Part shown: positions 35,632 to 43,620 of the stretch, piece after piece
Layout: each line of letters starts with the position of its first letter
Numbering within the stretch: position 1 is the first letter of the stretch
DNA from: Nocardia cyriacigeorgica
Lineage (GTDB): Bacteria; Actinomycetota; Actinomycetes; Mycobacteriales; Mycobacteriaceae
Assembly: GCF_029868385.1 (NCBI RefSeq)
Contig: NZ_JARWNX010000037.1
Coordinates: 102,547-166,546, forward strand
DNA length: 64,000 nt
Reading direction: 5' to 3'
The notes under the pieces: model-generated
The model's database searches: none
Told to the model about the DNA's origin: nothing
The model's input: the letters and a program-made list of their open reading frames with translations, nothing else
Program-made: the position numbers and the translations under genes

Positions 35632-36404
35632 TGACTGCTGTTGCCGAAGCACCCTCTTCGCAGAAGCCCGCTCCGGTCCCCGAGGGCTCGGTGATGATCA
35701 CCGTCAAGGTGGCCCGGTTCAACCCGGAGGACGACAAGGGCGCGCACTGGGAATCGTTCCAGGTGCCGGTCCTGCCGACCGATCGCTTCCTGAACGTGCT
35801 CATCTACATCAAGTCCTATCTGGACGGCACCCTCACCTTCCGGCGTTCCTGCGCCCACGGTGTGTGCGGTTCCGACGCCATGCGGATCAACGGTGTGAAC
35901 CGGCTGGCCTGCAAGGTGCTGATGAAGGACATGCTGCCCAAGAACGGCAAGTCCATCACCGTCTCCGTCGAGCCGATCCGCGGCCTGCCCGTGGAGAAGG
36001 ACCTCGTCGTCGACATGGAGCCGTTCTTCGACGCGTTCCGCGCGGTGAAGCCGTACCTGATCACCACCGGTAACGAGCCGACCAACGAGCGCATCCAGAG
36101 CCAGGCCGACCGCGCCAGGTTCGACGACACCACCAAGTGCATCCTGTGCGCCTGCTGCACCACGTCCTGCCCCGTGTACTGGACCGACGGCAGCTACTTC
36201 GGCCCGGCCGCGATCGTGAACGCCCACCGCTTCATCTTCGACAGCCGCGACGAAGGCGCCCGCGAACGCCTCGACATCCTCAACGACGTCGAAGGCGTCT
36301 GGCGCTGCCGCACCACCTTCAACTGCACCGACGCCTGCCCCCGAGGAATCGAGGTCACCAAGGCGATCCAGGAAGTGAAGCGGGCACTGCTGTTCGCCCG
36401 CTGA
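35631..36404 (+). CDS. sdhB: Succinate dehydrogenase iron-sulfur subunit
   Basis: This 257-residue protein carries three iron-sulfur clusters. The [2Fe-2S] ligands lie in CAHGVCGSDAM and LAC. The C-terminal ferredoxin motifs are CILCACCTTSCP and CRTTFNCTDACPRGI. It carries electrons from FAD to quinone and is last in sdhCDAB; a perfect 15-bp terminator follows. Confidence 0.96.
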   Translation: MTAVAEAPSSQKPAPVPEGSVMITVKVARFNPEDDKGAHWESFQVPVLPTDRFLNVLIYIKSYLDGTLTFRRSCAHGVCGSDAMRINGVNRLACKVLMKDMLPKNGKSITVSVEPIRGLPVEKDLVVDMEPFFDAFRAVKPYLITTGNEPTNERIQSQADRARFDDTTKCILCACCTTSCPVYWTDGSYFGPAAIVNAHRFIFDSRDEGARERLDILNDVEGVWRCRTTFNCTDACPRGIEVTKAIQEVKRALLFAR

Positions 36405-36442
36405 GGTTTCCGGTGGATCCCATCCGATCCACCAGCTGACAA

Positions 36443-36477
36443 CGAAGGCCGCCCTCCCGCCAGGAGGGCGGCCTTCG
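36443..36477 (+). terminator. Terminator of the sdhCDAB operon
   Basis: CGAAGGCCGCCCTCC (36443-36457) pairs perfectly with GGAGGGCGGCCTTCG (36463-36477), with the loop CGCCA. It starts 39 bases after the sdhB stop. Confidence 0.85.
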
Positions 36478-36514
36478 CCGTTGTCGCGGCCCTCCCGATT
36501 CGGTCCTACCGTCT

Positions 36515-36540
36515 GAGTACGTGAGGTACTTGACGTACTC
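36515..36540 (+). promoter_or_regulatory. Operator with three GTAC boxes 9 bp apart
   Basis: GTAC occurs at 36517, 36526 and 36535, and the outer arms GAGTACGT (36515-36522) and ACGTACTC (36533-36540) form a dyad. TTGACG at 36530-36535 can serve as a -35. It lies 45-70 bases upstream of the antitoxin gene and is probably its autoregulatory site. Confidence 0.6.
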
Positions 36541-36584
36541 CATGGTCACAGGGAGGATCGAACCATCGGACCGAGAGGTGACCC

Positions 36585-37001
36585 ATGTCAGCCGTGCACT
36601 ACGACAACTACACAGCTGCTCGCAGCCACCTGAAGGACCTACTGGACGCAGCCAGCGAAGGCCGTGTCGCGACGGTTCGGCGTGATGCCGACTACGCCGC
36701 CGTGGTCGACGCGGAGCGTCTGCGCTACGCCCTGGCCATGCTGTGCCCGTCATCCGCCGAGGTAGTAGCCGAGAACAACGGATGGTCGGTATTCCTGCCG
36801 GGGTTACCGGTAGCGGCCGATGGCGCCACGCTGGACGAAGCCATCGAGGAGACCGTCCTCGCGCTTCGCGAGTACGCCGAAGACTGGCAGGACCGCCTCC
36901 GTAACGCACCCAACCACCGCGAGAACTGGGGTTTGGTCCAACTGATCAGCCTAAGCACCGACACTCAGCTTCGCGGGTGGCTGGTCGGAGACGACGGATG
37001 A
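36585..37001 (+). CDS. Antitoxin-like protein (Phd-like N-terminus, HicB-like C-terminus)
   Basis: This is a 138-residue protein. Residues 5-50 (YDNYTAARSHLKDLLDAASEG, VAAVVD-type strand) resemble Phd/YefM antitoxins. Residues 65-105 (GWSVFLPGLPVAADGATLDEAIEETVLALREYAE) resemble the HicB partial-RNase H fold. This mixed form is seen in some actinobacterial type II antitoxins. GAGAGG lies before ATG 36585. It overlaps the next gene by four bases (ATGA), as expected of a co-translated toxin-antitoxin pair. Confidence 0.7.
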   Translation: MSAVHYDNYTAARSHLKDLLDAASEGRVATVRRDADYAAVVDAERLRYALAMLCPSSAEVVAENNGWSVFLPGLPVAADGATLDEAIEETVLALREYAEDWQDRLRNAPNHRENWGLVQLISLSTDTQLRGWLVGDDG

Positions 37002-37423
37002 CCTGGCCGGAGCCGACCCGCACACGGCACGAGCAGTTCTGCGAACTCGAAGGCTGGACACGAGTAGGGGATGCTCGCGGCCGACAAGGCACCCACCACG
37101 TCACCTATGAATTCACCCTCACCGACGGGCGCGTTCTGCGCACCAGAATCTCACATCCGGTGGACCGCACCGGGTATGGCGCATCGATGTGGGCGCACAT
37201 TCTCCGCGACCAACTCTGCGTAACCGAAGCCGAGTTCTGGCGGTGCGTCCTGGATGGCACACCACCGAACCGCGGTCTGCCGGAGATACCACGAGAATCG
37301 CTACCCATCGACCTCGTACATCTGCTGATCCATCGAGTCGGCCTGCCCGAAATCGAAGTTGCCGCCATGAACAAAGCCACGGCAATTGCCCGGCTGCAAG
37401 AATTCTGGACGCAGGGCACATAG
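36998..37423 (+). CDS. HicA-like toxin (putative translation inhibitor)
   Basis: This 141-residue protein starts inside the antitoxin stop. Its middle part (GTHHVTYEFTLTDGRVLRTRISHPV followed by WAHILRDQLCVTEAEFW) suggests the HicA-type double-stranded RNA-binding fold with the catalytic His in GTHHV. Such actinobacterial proteins are usually labelled cytotoxic translational repressor. Activity is not shown here. Confidence 0.65.
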   Translation: MTWPEPTRTRHEQFCELEGWTRVGDARGRQGTHHVTYEFTLTDGRVLRTRISHPVDRTGYGASMWAHILRDQLCVTEAEFWRCVLDGTPPNRGLPEIPRESLPIDLVHLLIHRVGLPEIEVAAMNKATAIARLQEFWTQGT

Positions 37424-37448
37424 TGAATTCCGCGCCGATGCTTGCCGT

Positions 37449-37643
37449 TCAGCGACGTTCTGAGACCCACCGACGCTCGATGACCTCGAAAATGTCCGAG
37501 TCGGTGTCTTGCTGCCACTGCGGAAGCTGATCCCAGTCGGCCACGTAGCCGGGCTTCGGGTCGGGGATGTGCTTGTAGATCTGGTCGATCCAGCGGCCTG
37601 CTGATCGAGACCCGTGCCTGGTGAAGGTCCCGAATATCCACAA
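37449..37643 (-). CDS. Small protein or gene remnant downstream of fic
   Basis: A frame of 64 codons reads WIFGTFTRHG near its start and ends in DTDSDIFEVIERRWVSERR. The composition is protein-like, unlike shadow frames, and resembles the C-terminus of small actinobacterial proteins with a WDxLPxxQQ.TD..IFE.IE pattern. The only start is a TTG at 37643 with no good Shine-Dalgarno, so it may be a truncated remnant. It follows fic by 17 bases on the same strand. Confidence 0.35.
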   Translation of the reverse strand: MWIFGTFTRHGSRSAGRWIDQIYKHIPDPKPGYVADWDQLPQWQQDTDSDIFEVIERRWVSERR

Positions 37644-37660
37644 CAGACGAACCGAACAAG

Positions 37661-38803
37661 TCAGTCCCCCGGATAAGGCTCCCGCAGAAATTGCGCCGAC
37701 ACCTTCGACTGGACGGTTTCGTTGATGGCACGCAGGTCTGGCCCGGCGTCGTAGCGGCGGGTTCGAGCATGACCGATCGGCTCGATGAGTCCGAGGCGTT
37801 GGAGTAGTTGCAGATCGCGTACCGAGATGTCCCGGGTGAGACCTTCGTCGGCGGCATACGTGGCCCGGCGTAGATGTCCGTTGGCTGCCGCGTAGAGGGC
37901 GGTGACAGCTCGGTCCGGGAGACGATGAGTAGCGGCGAGATCTTCCAGTTCGGCCCAGATCTGGGCTGCCGACTCGAATCTCCGCTGTACACCTTGGGCT
38001 TGTAGATGGTGCGCGCGCAGGCAAAAGCGCATCCAGCCGTGGGTGTCGTTGCCGACGTGGTAGCCGCCCTGTTGGGTGCGGCGCAGTGCGGCGTAGTACT
38101 CGAGGGTGTTGAGTTCGGACATGCCGAGCCACTCTTCGATGCTGGAGAACTCGGGGGCCAGCACTTGATCGCGCGCGAGCACCATCGTGTGCACGCAGCG
38201 CGACATGCGTCCGTTGCCATCGCGCCATGGATGGATGGAGACCAGATTGAGGTGGGCCATCGCGGCACGTACATACGGTGACGCATCGCGGTCGCCGTCG
38301 TTGAGCCAGTCGATCAGTTCGCGCATCAGTCCGGGCACCCGTTCGGCGTCCGGGCCCTCGTATACCGGTGGGCGACCGGCACCACCGCTGACCCGGATAC
38401 CGCCGGGACGGTAGCGCCCCGGCCACTGCGGAAGATCATGCTTGACCAGCATGAAATGGAGCGCGGACAGCAACATCTCCTCGTACCGGAAAATCTCGAA
38501 ATGAGCTGCCTGCTGCACGAAGGTCAGCGCGTCCTTGTAGCCCTCGACCGCGACGCGGGTGTCCTCGTCGGGAGCGGCCGACATCTGTTCGCCCGACGCC
38601 AAGGCCATGGCGTCATCGAAACTGATCGTGTAGCCCTCGATGGTGTTCGAGCCCCGGATCGCCCCGGCGGACAGACTGCGTCGCAATTGGCCCTGCCATT
38701 GTCTCGGCTCGGCAAGGCGATACCGGAATTGATCTCGGAAGGCCTCGATCTCGGCGAGGACCTGTCGATCGTCGGCATCGAGAACAGGCACTTCGAACAG
38801 CAC
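37661..38803 (-). CDS. Fic-domain protein (probable AMP transferase) with N-terminal inhibitory helix
   Basis: This 380-residue protein carries the Fic motif HPWRDGNGRMSR at His191 (HPFxDGNGRxxR with Trp for Phe), so it should transfer AMP or another nucleotide to a protein hydroxyl. The N-terminal S52-N-T-I-E56-G matches the inhibitory alpha-inh motif (S/TxxxEG), so activity is expected to be self-restrained (class II Fic). A winged-helix-like C-terminus (about 300-380) follows. The target is unknown. The GTG at 38803 follows a palindrome by seven bases. Confidence 0.87.
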   Translation of the reverse strand: MLFEVPVLDADDRQVLAEIEAFRDQFRYRLAEPRQWQGQLRRSLSAGAIRGSNTIEGYTISFDDAMALASGEQMSAAPDEDTRVAVEGYKDALTFVQQAAHFEIFRYEEMLLSALHFMLVKHDLPQWPGRYRPGGIRVSGGAGRPPVYEGPDAERVPGLMRELIDWLNDGDRDASPYVRAAMAHLNLVSIHPWRDGNGRMSRCVHTMVLARDQVLAPEFSSIEEWLGMSELNTLEYYAALRRTQQGGYHVGNDTHGWMRFCLRAHHLQAQGVQRRFESAAQIWAELEDLAATHRLPDRAVTALYAAANGHLRRATYAADEGLTRDISVRDLQLLQRLGLIEPIGHARTRRYDAGPDLRAINETVQSKVSAQFLREPYPGD

Positions 38804-38810
38804 GGCCTGA

Positions 38811-38826
38811 TGCTAGCATGCTAGCA
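38811..38826. promoter_or_regulatory. Perfect 16-bp palindrome in the fic promoter
   Basis: TGCTAGCATGCTAGCA is self-complementary. It lies directly upstream of the fic start, and a third TGCTA-type box (TGCTACC, read on the minus strand) follows it upstream. The TAGCAT half can serve as the -10 for fic. It is probably an autoregulatory or repressor site. Confidence 0.6.
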
Positions 38827-38884
38827 GCCTGGTAGCATTGCCTGATTGGCGCACCAGTCTCACGTATGGATCCGAACTTGAAGT

Positions 38885-38916
38885 TTCGGGGACCCGAACA
38901 TTACTATTTGGTAGTG
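38885..38916 (+). promoter_or_regulatory. Mn/Zn-responsive-type dyad and leaderless promoter of the metal importer
   Basis: TTCGGG-GA-CCCGAA (38885-38898) forms a 14-bp dyad. TACTAT (38902-38907) lies six bases before GTG 38914. The dyad overlaps where a -35 would be. In size it resembles DtxR/MntR operators, but the motif does not match a known consensus closely; the regulator is inferred. Confidence 0.5.
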
Positions 38917-39858
38917 GGTAGCTTGTTGCGTTCCGGGCGTGGATTTCGTGGTGTGACGGGGATCGGGGCGCTTCTTGCCGCGTGTGCGGTTGCGGTCGGG
39001 TCGACCGGGTGTGGCGCGATCGAGGGTGACGACGGGAAGCCGACGGTGCTCACGACGTTCACCGTGCTCGCCGATATCGCGGAGAATGTGGCGGGCGAGC
39101 ATCTGGCGGTCGAGTCGATCACCAAGCCGGGGGCCGAGATTCACGGGTACGAACCGACACCGGGCGATATCAAGAAGGCCGCGAAGGCCGATCTGATCCT
39201 GGACAACGGGATGAATCTGGAAGCCTGGTTCGGGCAGTTCGTCGAGGACTCCGAGGCCGCGCACGTGACCGTCAGCGACGGTGTCGTCCCGATGAGCATC
39301 ACCGAGGACGCCTACCAGGGCAAACCCAATCCGCATGCCTGGATGTCGCCGCTGAACGTGCGCACCTATGTCGACAATATGGTCACCGCGTTCAGCGAAC
39401 TCGACCCGGAGCACGCCGCTGATTTCCGCGCCAACGCCGACAGCTACAAGGCCGAGTTGCAGCGGGTGAACGATGAACTCGTCGCCGAACTGAGTGTGCT
39501 GCCGCCGCAGCAGCGCGCCCTGGTCACCTGCGAGGGCGCGTTTTCCTATCTGGCCCGCGACGCCGGGCTGACCGAGAAATACATCTGGCCGGTCAACGCC
39601 GAACAGCAGGCCACCCCGCAGCAGATCACCTCCGCGATCGAATTCGTGCGCGCCAATCAGGTGCCCGCCGTGTTCTGCGAATCCACCGTCTCCGACGCGC
39701 CCATGCGCCGCGTCGTCGAAGCGTCCGGTGCGACGTTCGGTGGGGTGCTGTACGTGGACTCGCTGTCCGAACCGGACGGCCCGGTCCCGACCTATCTGGA
39801 GCTCATCCGCCACGATGCCGATCTGATCGGCGCGGCACTCACCGGGAGCAAGCCATGA
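38914..39858 (+). CDS. Metal ABC transporter substrate-binding lipoprotein (Mn/Zn type)
   Basis: This is a 314-residue ZnuA/MntA/SitA-family protein. A hydrophobic signal leads to a lipobox with Cys in GSTGC, so it should be lipid-anchored. Metal ligands are expected at His in IHGYEPTP, His in NPHAWMSP, Glu in FCESTVS and Asp in LYVDSLS. It lacks the long His-rich loop of ZnuA, favouring manganese. ATG 38866 upstream would overlap the operator, so GTG 38914 is preferred. It is first of a three-gene operon. Confidence 0.85.
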   Translation: MGSLLRSGRGFRGVTGIGALLAACAVAVGSTGCGAIEGDDGKPTVLTTFTVLADIAENVAGEHLAVESITKPGAEIHGYEPTPGDIKKAAKADLILDNGMNLEAWFGQFVEDSEAAHVTVSDGVVPMSITEDAYQGKPNPHAWMSPLNVRTYVDNMVTAFSELDPEHAADFRANADSYKAELQRVNDELVAELSVLPPQQRALVTCEGAFSYLARDAGLTEKYIWPVNAEQQATPQQITSAIEFVRANQVPAVFCESTVSDAPMRRVVEASGATFGGVLYVDSLSEPDGPVPTYLELIRHDADLIGAALTGSKP

Positions 39859-40592
39859 GCGACGCATCAGCCATCGAGGTTCGCGACGTCACCGTCCACT
39901 ACGGTGCGGTACTCGCCCTCGACGCCGTCGACCTGACCGTCGAATCCGGCCGGGTATGCGGGCTCATCGGCATGAACGGCTCGGGTAAGTCGACGCTGTT
40001 CAAGACCATCATGGGCCTGGTAACCCCCGATCGCGGCACCGTCCGCATCGGCGGCGGAACACCGGCGGCCGCGAGGAAGGCGGGCGCTGTCGGATACGTT
40101 CCGCAGAGCGAAGACGTCGACTGGTCGTTTCCGCTGTCGGTGCGCGAGGTGGTGACCACCGGCCGCTACGGTCGAATGGGATTCACCCGGCGGGCCCGCC
40201 GCAGCGATCGTGAGGCGGTCGACTATGCGCTCGAGCGCGTGGAACTCACGGATCTGGCCGACCGGCAGATCGGACAACTCTCCGGCGGCCAACGCAAACG
40301 CGCTTTCGTGGCGCGCGGAATCGCCCAGGGCGCCACTGTTCTGCTGTTGGACGAGCCGTTCGCCGGTGTCGACAAGCGCTCGGAAGCCACCATCACCGGT
40401 CTGCTGCGGGAACTGGCCGCCGACGGTGTGACGGTGCTGGTGTCGACCCATGATCTGCACGCCCTGCCGGGACTCGCCGACGAAGCGGTCCTGCTCATGC
40501 GGAAAGTGCTGATGCACGGTGATCCCGACGAGGCGTTGCGCCCCGAAAGCCTCGCTCTCGCTTTCGGTCTCGACGTCATGGGACAACGGTGA
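39855..40592 (+). CDS. Metal ABC transporter ATP-binding protein
   Basis: This 245-residue ATPase has Walker A GMNGSGKST, the Q-loop in YVPQSEDVDW, signature LSGGQRKR, Walker B VLLLDEPFAGVD and the H-loop in STHDLHA. Its start overlaps the substrate-binding gene and its end overlaps the permease, forming one operon. The operon imports manganese or zinc. Confidence 0.92.
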   Translation: MSDASAIEVRDVTVHYGAVLALDAVDLTVESGRVCGLIGMNGSGKSTLFKTIMGLVTPDRGTVRIGGGTPAAARKAGAVGYVPQSEDVDWSFPLSVREVVTTGRYGRMGFTRRARRSDREAVDYALERVELTDLADRQIGQLSGGQRKRAFVARGIAQGATVLLLDEPFAGVDKRSEATITGLLRELAADGVTVLVSTHDLHALPGLADEAVLLMRKVLMHGDPDEALRPESLALAFGLDVMGQR

Positions 40593-41476
40593 GCACGATG
40601 AACGTGATCGACTTCTTCGTCGACCCGCTGCGCTACGAATTCATGGTGCGCGCGCTCGCGACCAGTGTGATCGCGGCCGTGGTGTGCGCGGTGCTCTCGT
40701 GCTGGCTGGTGCTGATCGGTTGGTCGCTGATGGGTGATGCGGTCTCGCACGCGGTACTGCCCGGCGTGGTGCTGGCCTATATCGTCGGTGCGCCGTTCGC
40801 TGTAGGCGCGGTGATCTTCGGGTTCCTCGCGGTGGCGTTGATCGGGGTGGTCCGCGATACCAGCCGGGTGAAGGAGGACGCGGCTATCGGCATAGTGTTC
40901 ACCACCTTGTTCGCCTTCGGTCTGGTGCTGGTGTCGGTCACCCCGAGCCACACCGACCTCAACCACATCATCTTCGGCAATCTGCTGGGTGTGAGCCGCT
41001 CGGATCTGGTGCAGATCGCCATCCTGGCCGCGATCGTCTTCGCCGCGCTGATCCTCAAACGGCGTGATTTCACCCTCTACGCCTTCGATCCCACCCACGC
41101 CCATGCGATCGGGATGAGCCCGCGACTGCTCGGCGCCGCACTGCTCGGGCTGCTGGCCTTGACGTCGGTGGTGGCGTTGCAGGCCGTCGGGGTGATTCTG
41201 GTGGTGGCGATGCTGATCATTCCGGGCGCCACCGCGTATCTGCTGACGGACCGGTTCGGGCGCATGCTCGTCATCGCGCCGACCGTTTCGGCGGCCTGTG
41301 CGGTGATCGGGCTGTATCTGAGCTACCACCTCGACACCGCGTCCGGCGGCATGATCGTGGTCGCCCAGGGTGTCGCGTTCACGCTGGTGTATCTGTTCGC
41401 GCCGCGCCACGGCGTGATCGGCGCCCGGCTCGCCGCCGCACGCCGACGGTCGGCGAACGCGCTCGCGAATACCTAG
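40589..41476 (+). CDS. Metal ABC transporter permease (ABC-3 family)
   Basis: This 295-residue membrane protein has about eight to nine helices and the ABC-3 family pattern (LIGWSLMGDAVSHAVLPGVVLAY and DPTHAHAIGMSP). It ends in a four-base overlap with the convergent radC gene. It completes the importer with the two preceding genes. Confidence 0.9.
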   Translation: MSTMNVIDFFVDPLRYEFMVRALATSVIAAVVCAVLSCWLVLIGWSLMGDAVSHAVLPGVVLAYIVGAPFAVGAVIFGFLAVALIGVVRDTSRVKEDAAIGIVFTTLFAFGLVLVSVTPSHTDLNHIIFGNLLGVSRSDLVQIAILAAIVFAALILKRRDFTLYAFDPTHAHAIGMSPRLLGAALLGLLALTSVVALQAVGVILVVAMLIIPGATAYLLTDRFGRMLVIAPTVSAACAVIGLYLSYHLDTASGGMIVVAQGVAFTLVYLFAPRHGVIGARLAAARRRSANALANT

Positions 41477-42147
41477 CCCGCCAGCGGCGGCGCGCTGCGC
41501 CATTGTTCCCCCGCGATCACCACATGGTCGAGAAACCGCAGACCGACGGTGCGGGCAGCCTCGATGAGCATGGTGCTTGCGCGCCGATCGTCGATGCTGG
41601 GGCTCGGATCCCCGGATGGATGATTGTGCGCGATGGCGAAGGCGCGGCCGTCGTGGCGCAGCACCGTGTTCAAGATTTCGCGGACCGGGACCGCCACCTG
41701 GTCGATCGCGCCTTCGGCCACGAACACCGGCTGCCGCAATCGGTTGCGCGCATCGCACACCAGCACGAGTAACCGTTCCACCCGTGCCCCCGCGAACAGC
41801 GGCTGCGCGACCCGCACGACATCCGCGGCGCCGCGTAGACAGGTGAGGGTCGGGGTATCGCGGCGGGCTCGGGTGGCCAGGTGGAACGCGGCGATGATGG
41901 AAGCCGCTTTGGCCGCACCGACACCGGAGCGCATGGCGAGCTCTTCTGGACGCGCCACCGCGAGCCCGGCGAGGCCACCGTGTTCGGCCAGCAATTCCGC
42001 CGCCATCTCCAGCGCGCTCTCGCCACGTCTGCCATGACGTAACAGCAGGGCGAGCAGTTCGCCATCGGTGAGGGCGGCGGGCCCCAGCATGGCCAGGCGC
42101 TCCCGTGGGCGCTGACTTCCGGGCAGATCGGCGATGGGTACCGACAT
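41473..42147 (-). CDS. radC: RadC family JAMM-domain protein
   Basis: This 224-residue protein has a helix-hairpin-helix-like N-terminal region (GVGAAKAASIIAAFHL) and a C-terminal JAMM metal site, AHNHPSGDPSPSIDD (His174, His176, Asp187). The family was named for DNA repair, but the role is disputed. GAGGGGGGAA precedes ATG 42147. The last codon and stop share bases with the permease stop on the other strand. Confidence 0.9.
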   Translation of the reverse strand: MSVPIADLPGSQRPRERLAMLGPAALTDGELLALLLRHGRRGESALEMAAELLAEHGGLAGLAVARPEELAMRSGVGAAKAASIIAAFHLATRARRDTPTLTCLRGAADVVRVAQPLFAGARVERLLVLVCDARNRLRQPVFVAEGAIDQVAVPVREILNTVLRHDGRAFAIAHNHPSGDPSPSIDDRRASTMLIEAARTVGLRFLDHVVIAGEQWRSAPPLAG

Positions 42148-42302
42148 CGTTCCCCCCTCGGTGCGGCCGGGCCGCGAATGTTGGACATCGCCGATGATGC
42201 CAGCACCCACCGACAGATCAGCGGATCGAATTCGGCTGCCGAGGCGGCGGGTGTTTCGGCGCCCGACCTACCGAACGGACGCCGTGAGCGGTGTCTGCGG
42301 GA

Positions 42303-42497
42303 CTATCCGTCGACCACGGCCAACTCACCGCGCGCCCGACCACCGGACGCGAGCCGCTCCAGGTGCCGGAGCTGCCGTTCGTGCACGACTATGCGGCGCA
42401 GCGCCTCGTTGATGGTCGCGGCACTGGTCGAGGTGCCCATGATGGTCCCCGCCGCGGCAAGTAGTTTCTGGTCGAGATCGATTCGCACGGTCCGCAT
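42303..42497 (-). CDS. Orphan VapB-like ribbon-helix-helix antitoxin
   Basis: This 64-residue protein begins MRTVRIDLDQKLLAAAGTIMG and continues with SAATINEALRRIVVHERQ, the pattern of VapB antitoxins. AAGGAGGA precedes the ATG. There is no PIN-domain VapC gene next to it: downstream there are 155 bases and then radC. It is therefore either an orphan antitoxin or a fragment of a lost pair. Confidence 0.7.
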   Translation of the reverse strand: MRTVRIDLDQKLLAAAGTIMGTSTSAATINEALRRIVVHERQLRHLERLASGGRARGELAVVDG

Positions 42498-42688
42498 GCG
42501 TCCTCCTTCGTACTTTCGCCATCTTGCGCCATCAGCCGCGCCGATGTGCGGTGAATGAAGCCGCCACGACGGCCGACACGCCGACCGGCACGTCCGCGCA
42601 GGCGCCGAACGGGCACGGAAAGTAGACAGTTTGCGCAGTTGAGCGTGTGTTCGTTGTCAGTTTGCCGTGGTGGTGCTTGCATCGACGT

Positions 42689-43573
42689 ATGTTCACCGAA
42701 GCACAGCTCTATTCGCCGGTGACGCGCACCGGTGACGGTGACGTGACGGTGCATCTCAGCGATGAGCACCCCGGCGTACACGACCCCGAATACCGGGCCC
42801 GGCGCAACGCCATCGCCGCGCTCGCACTCGACTACCGGCCCGGCGCTCCCATGCCGCGCATCGAGTACACCGACGACGAGCAGCAGGTATGGCGGATCGT
42901 ATCCGCCGAACTCGCCCGCAAGCACCGGACCCATGCCTGCGCCGAAATCCTGGAGGCGTCGGCGCGACTCGCGCTGCCCACCGACCGCATCCCACAGCTG
43001 GACGAGGTGTCCGCGGCTCTCGAACCACTGACCGGATTCCGCTATGTACCCGCCGCGGGACTGGTGCCGCTCCGCGAGTTCTTCGGCTCCTTCGCCGAGC
43101 GGACCTTCCACGCCACCCAGTACATCCGGCATCATTCGGCGCCGCTCTACACTCCCGAACCGGACGCCGTCCACGAGGTGATCGGGCACGCGAATCAGGT
43201 GGCCAGCCCCCGCTTCGCCGCCGTCTACGAGACCGTCGGCGCGGCGGTCGCCCGCCTGGAGACCGAACCGGCCTTGAAGTTCCTCGCCGATGTGTTCTGG
43301 TTCTCGATGGAATTCGGCGTGGTCCGCGAGCACGGCGAAATCCGTTGCTACGGAGCCGGTCTGCTGTCCTCCTACGGTGAGATCGACGAATTCCGGCACG
43401 CCGAACTACGCCCCCTCGACGTCGCCGCCATGGGCACCGACACCTACGACATCACCCACTACCAGCCGATCCTGTACTGCGCCGAGTCGATCGGCGAGAT
43501 CGAGGATGTGATCGGCGGGTTCTTCGCGGAGATGGATGACGAGACGCCGATGCGTCTTGCCACCGCTCGCTGA
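42689..43573 (+). CDS. phhA: Aromatic amino acid hydroxylase (phenylalanine 4-monooxygenase-like)
   Basis: This is a 294-residue non-haem iron enzyme that uses tetrahydropterin to hydroxylate an aromatic amino acid. The 2-His-1-Glu iron site is visible: His162 and His167 in VHEVIGHANQVAS, and Glu208 in FWFSMEFG. The catalytic domain pattern around GFRYVPAAGLVPLREFFGS fits the family. The protein starts at ATG 42689. No pterin-recycling gene (phhB) is next to it. The substrate is probably phenylalanine, but tryptophan is not excluded. Confidence 0.87.
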   Translation: MFTEAQLYSPVTRTGDGDVTVHLSDEHPGVHDPEYRARRNAIAALALDYRPGAPMPRIEYTDDEQQVWRIVSAELARKHRTHACAEILEASARLALPTDRIPQLDEVSAALEPLTGFRYVPAAGLVPLREFFGSFAERTFHATQYIRHHSAPLYTPEPDAVHEVIGHANQVASPRFAAVYETVGAAVARLETEPALKFLADVFWFSMEFGVVREHGEIRCYGAGLLSSYGEIDEFRHAELRPLDVAAMGTDTYDITHYQPILYCAESIGEIEDVIGGFFAEMDDETPMRLATAR

Positions 43574-43620
43574 CCCGCCAACCGCGGTGAGCCTCGCCAG
43601 GCCCGCTAGGCTCACGCGCG

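Noticed and set aside
33841..35652. 603-codon open frame on the minus strand
   Set aside because: It is exactly antisense to sdhA, which has all family motifs; the frame is open because of GC-biased codons.
40223..41758. 511-codon open frame on the minus strand
   Set aside because: It is antisense to the metal permease; composition is Arg/His/Gln-rich and no motifs are seen.
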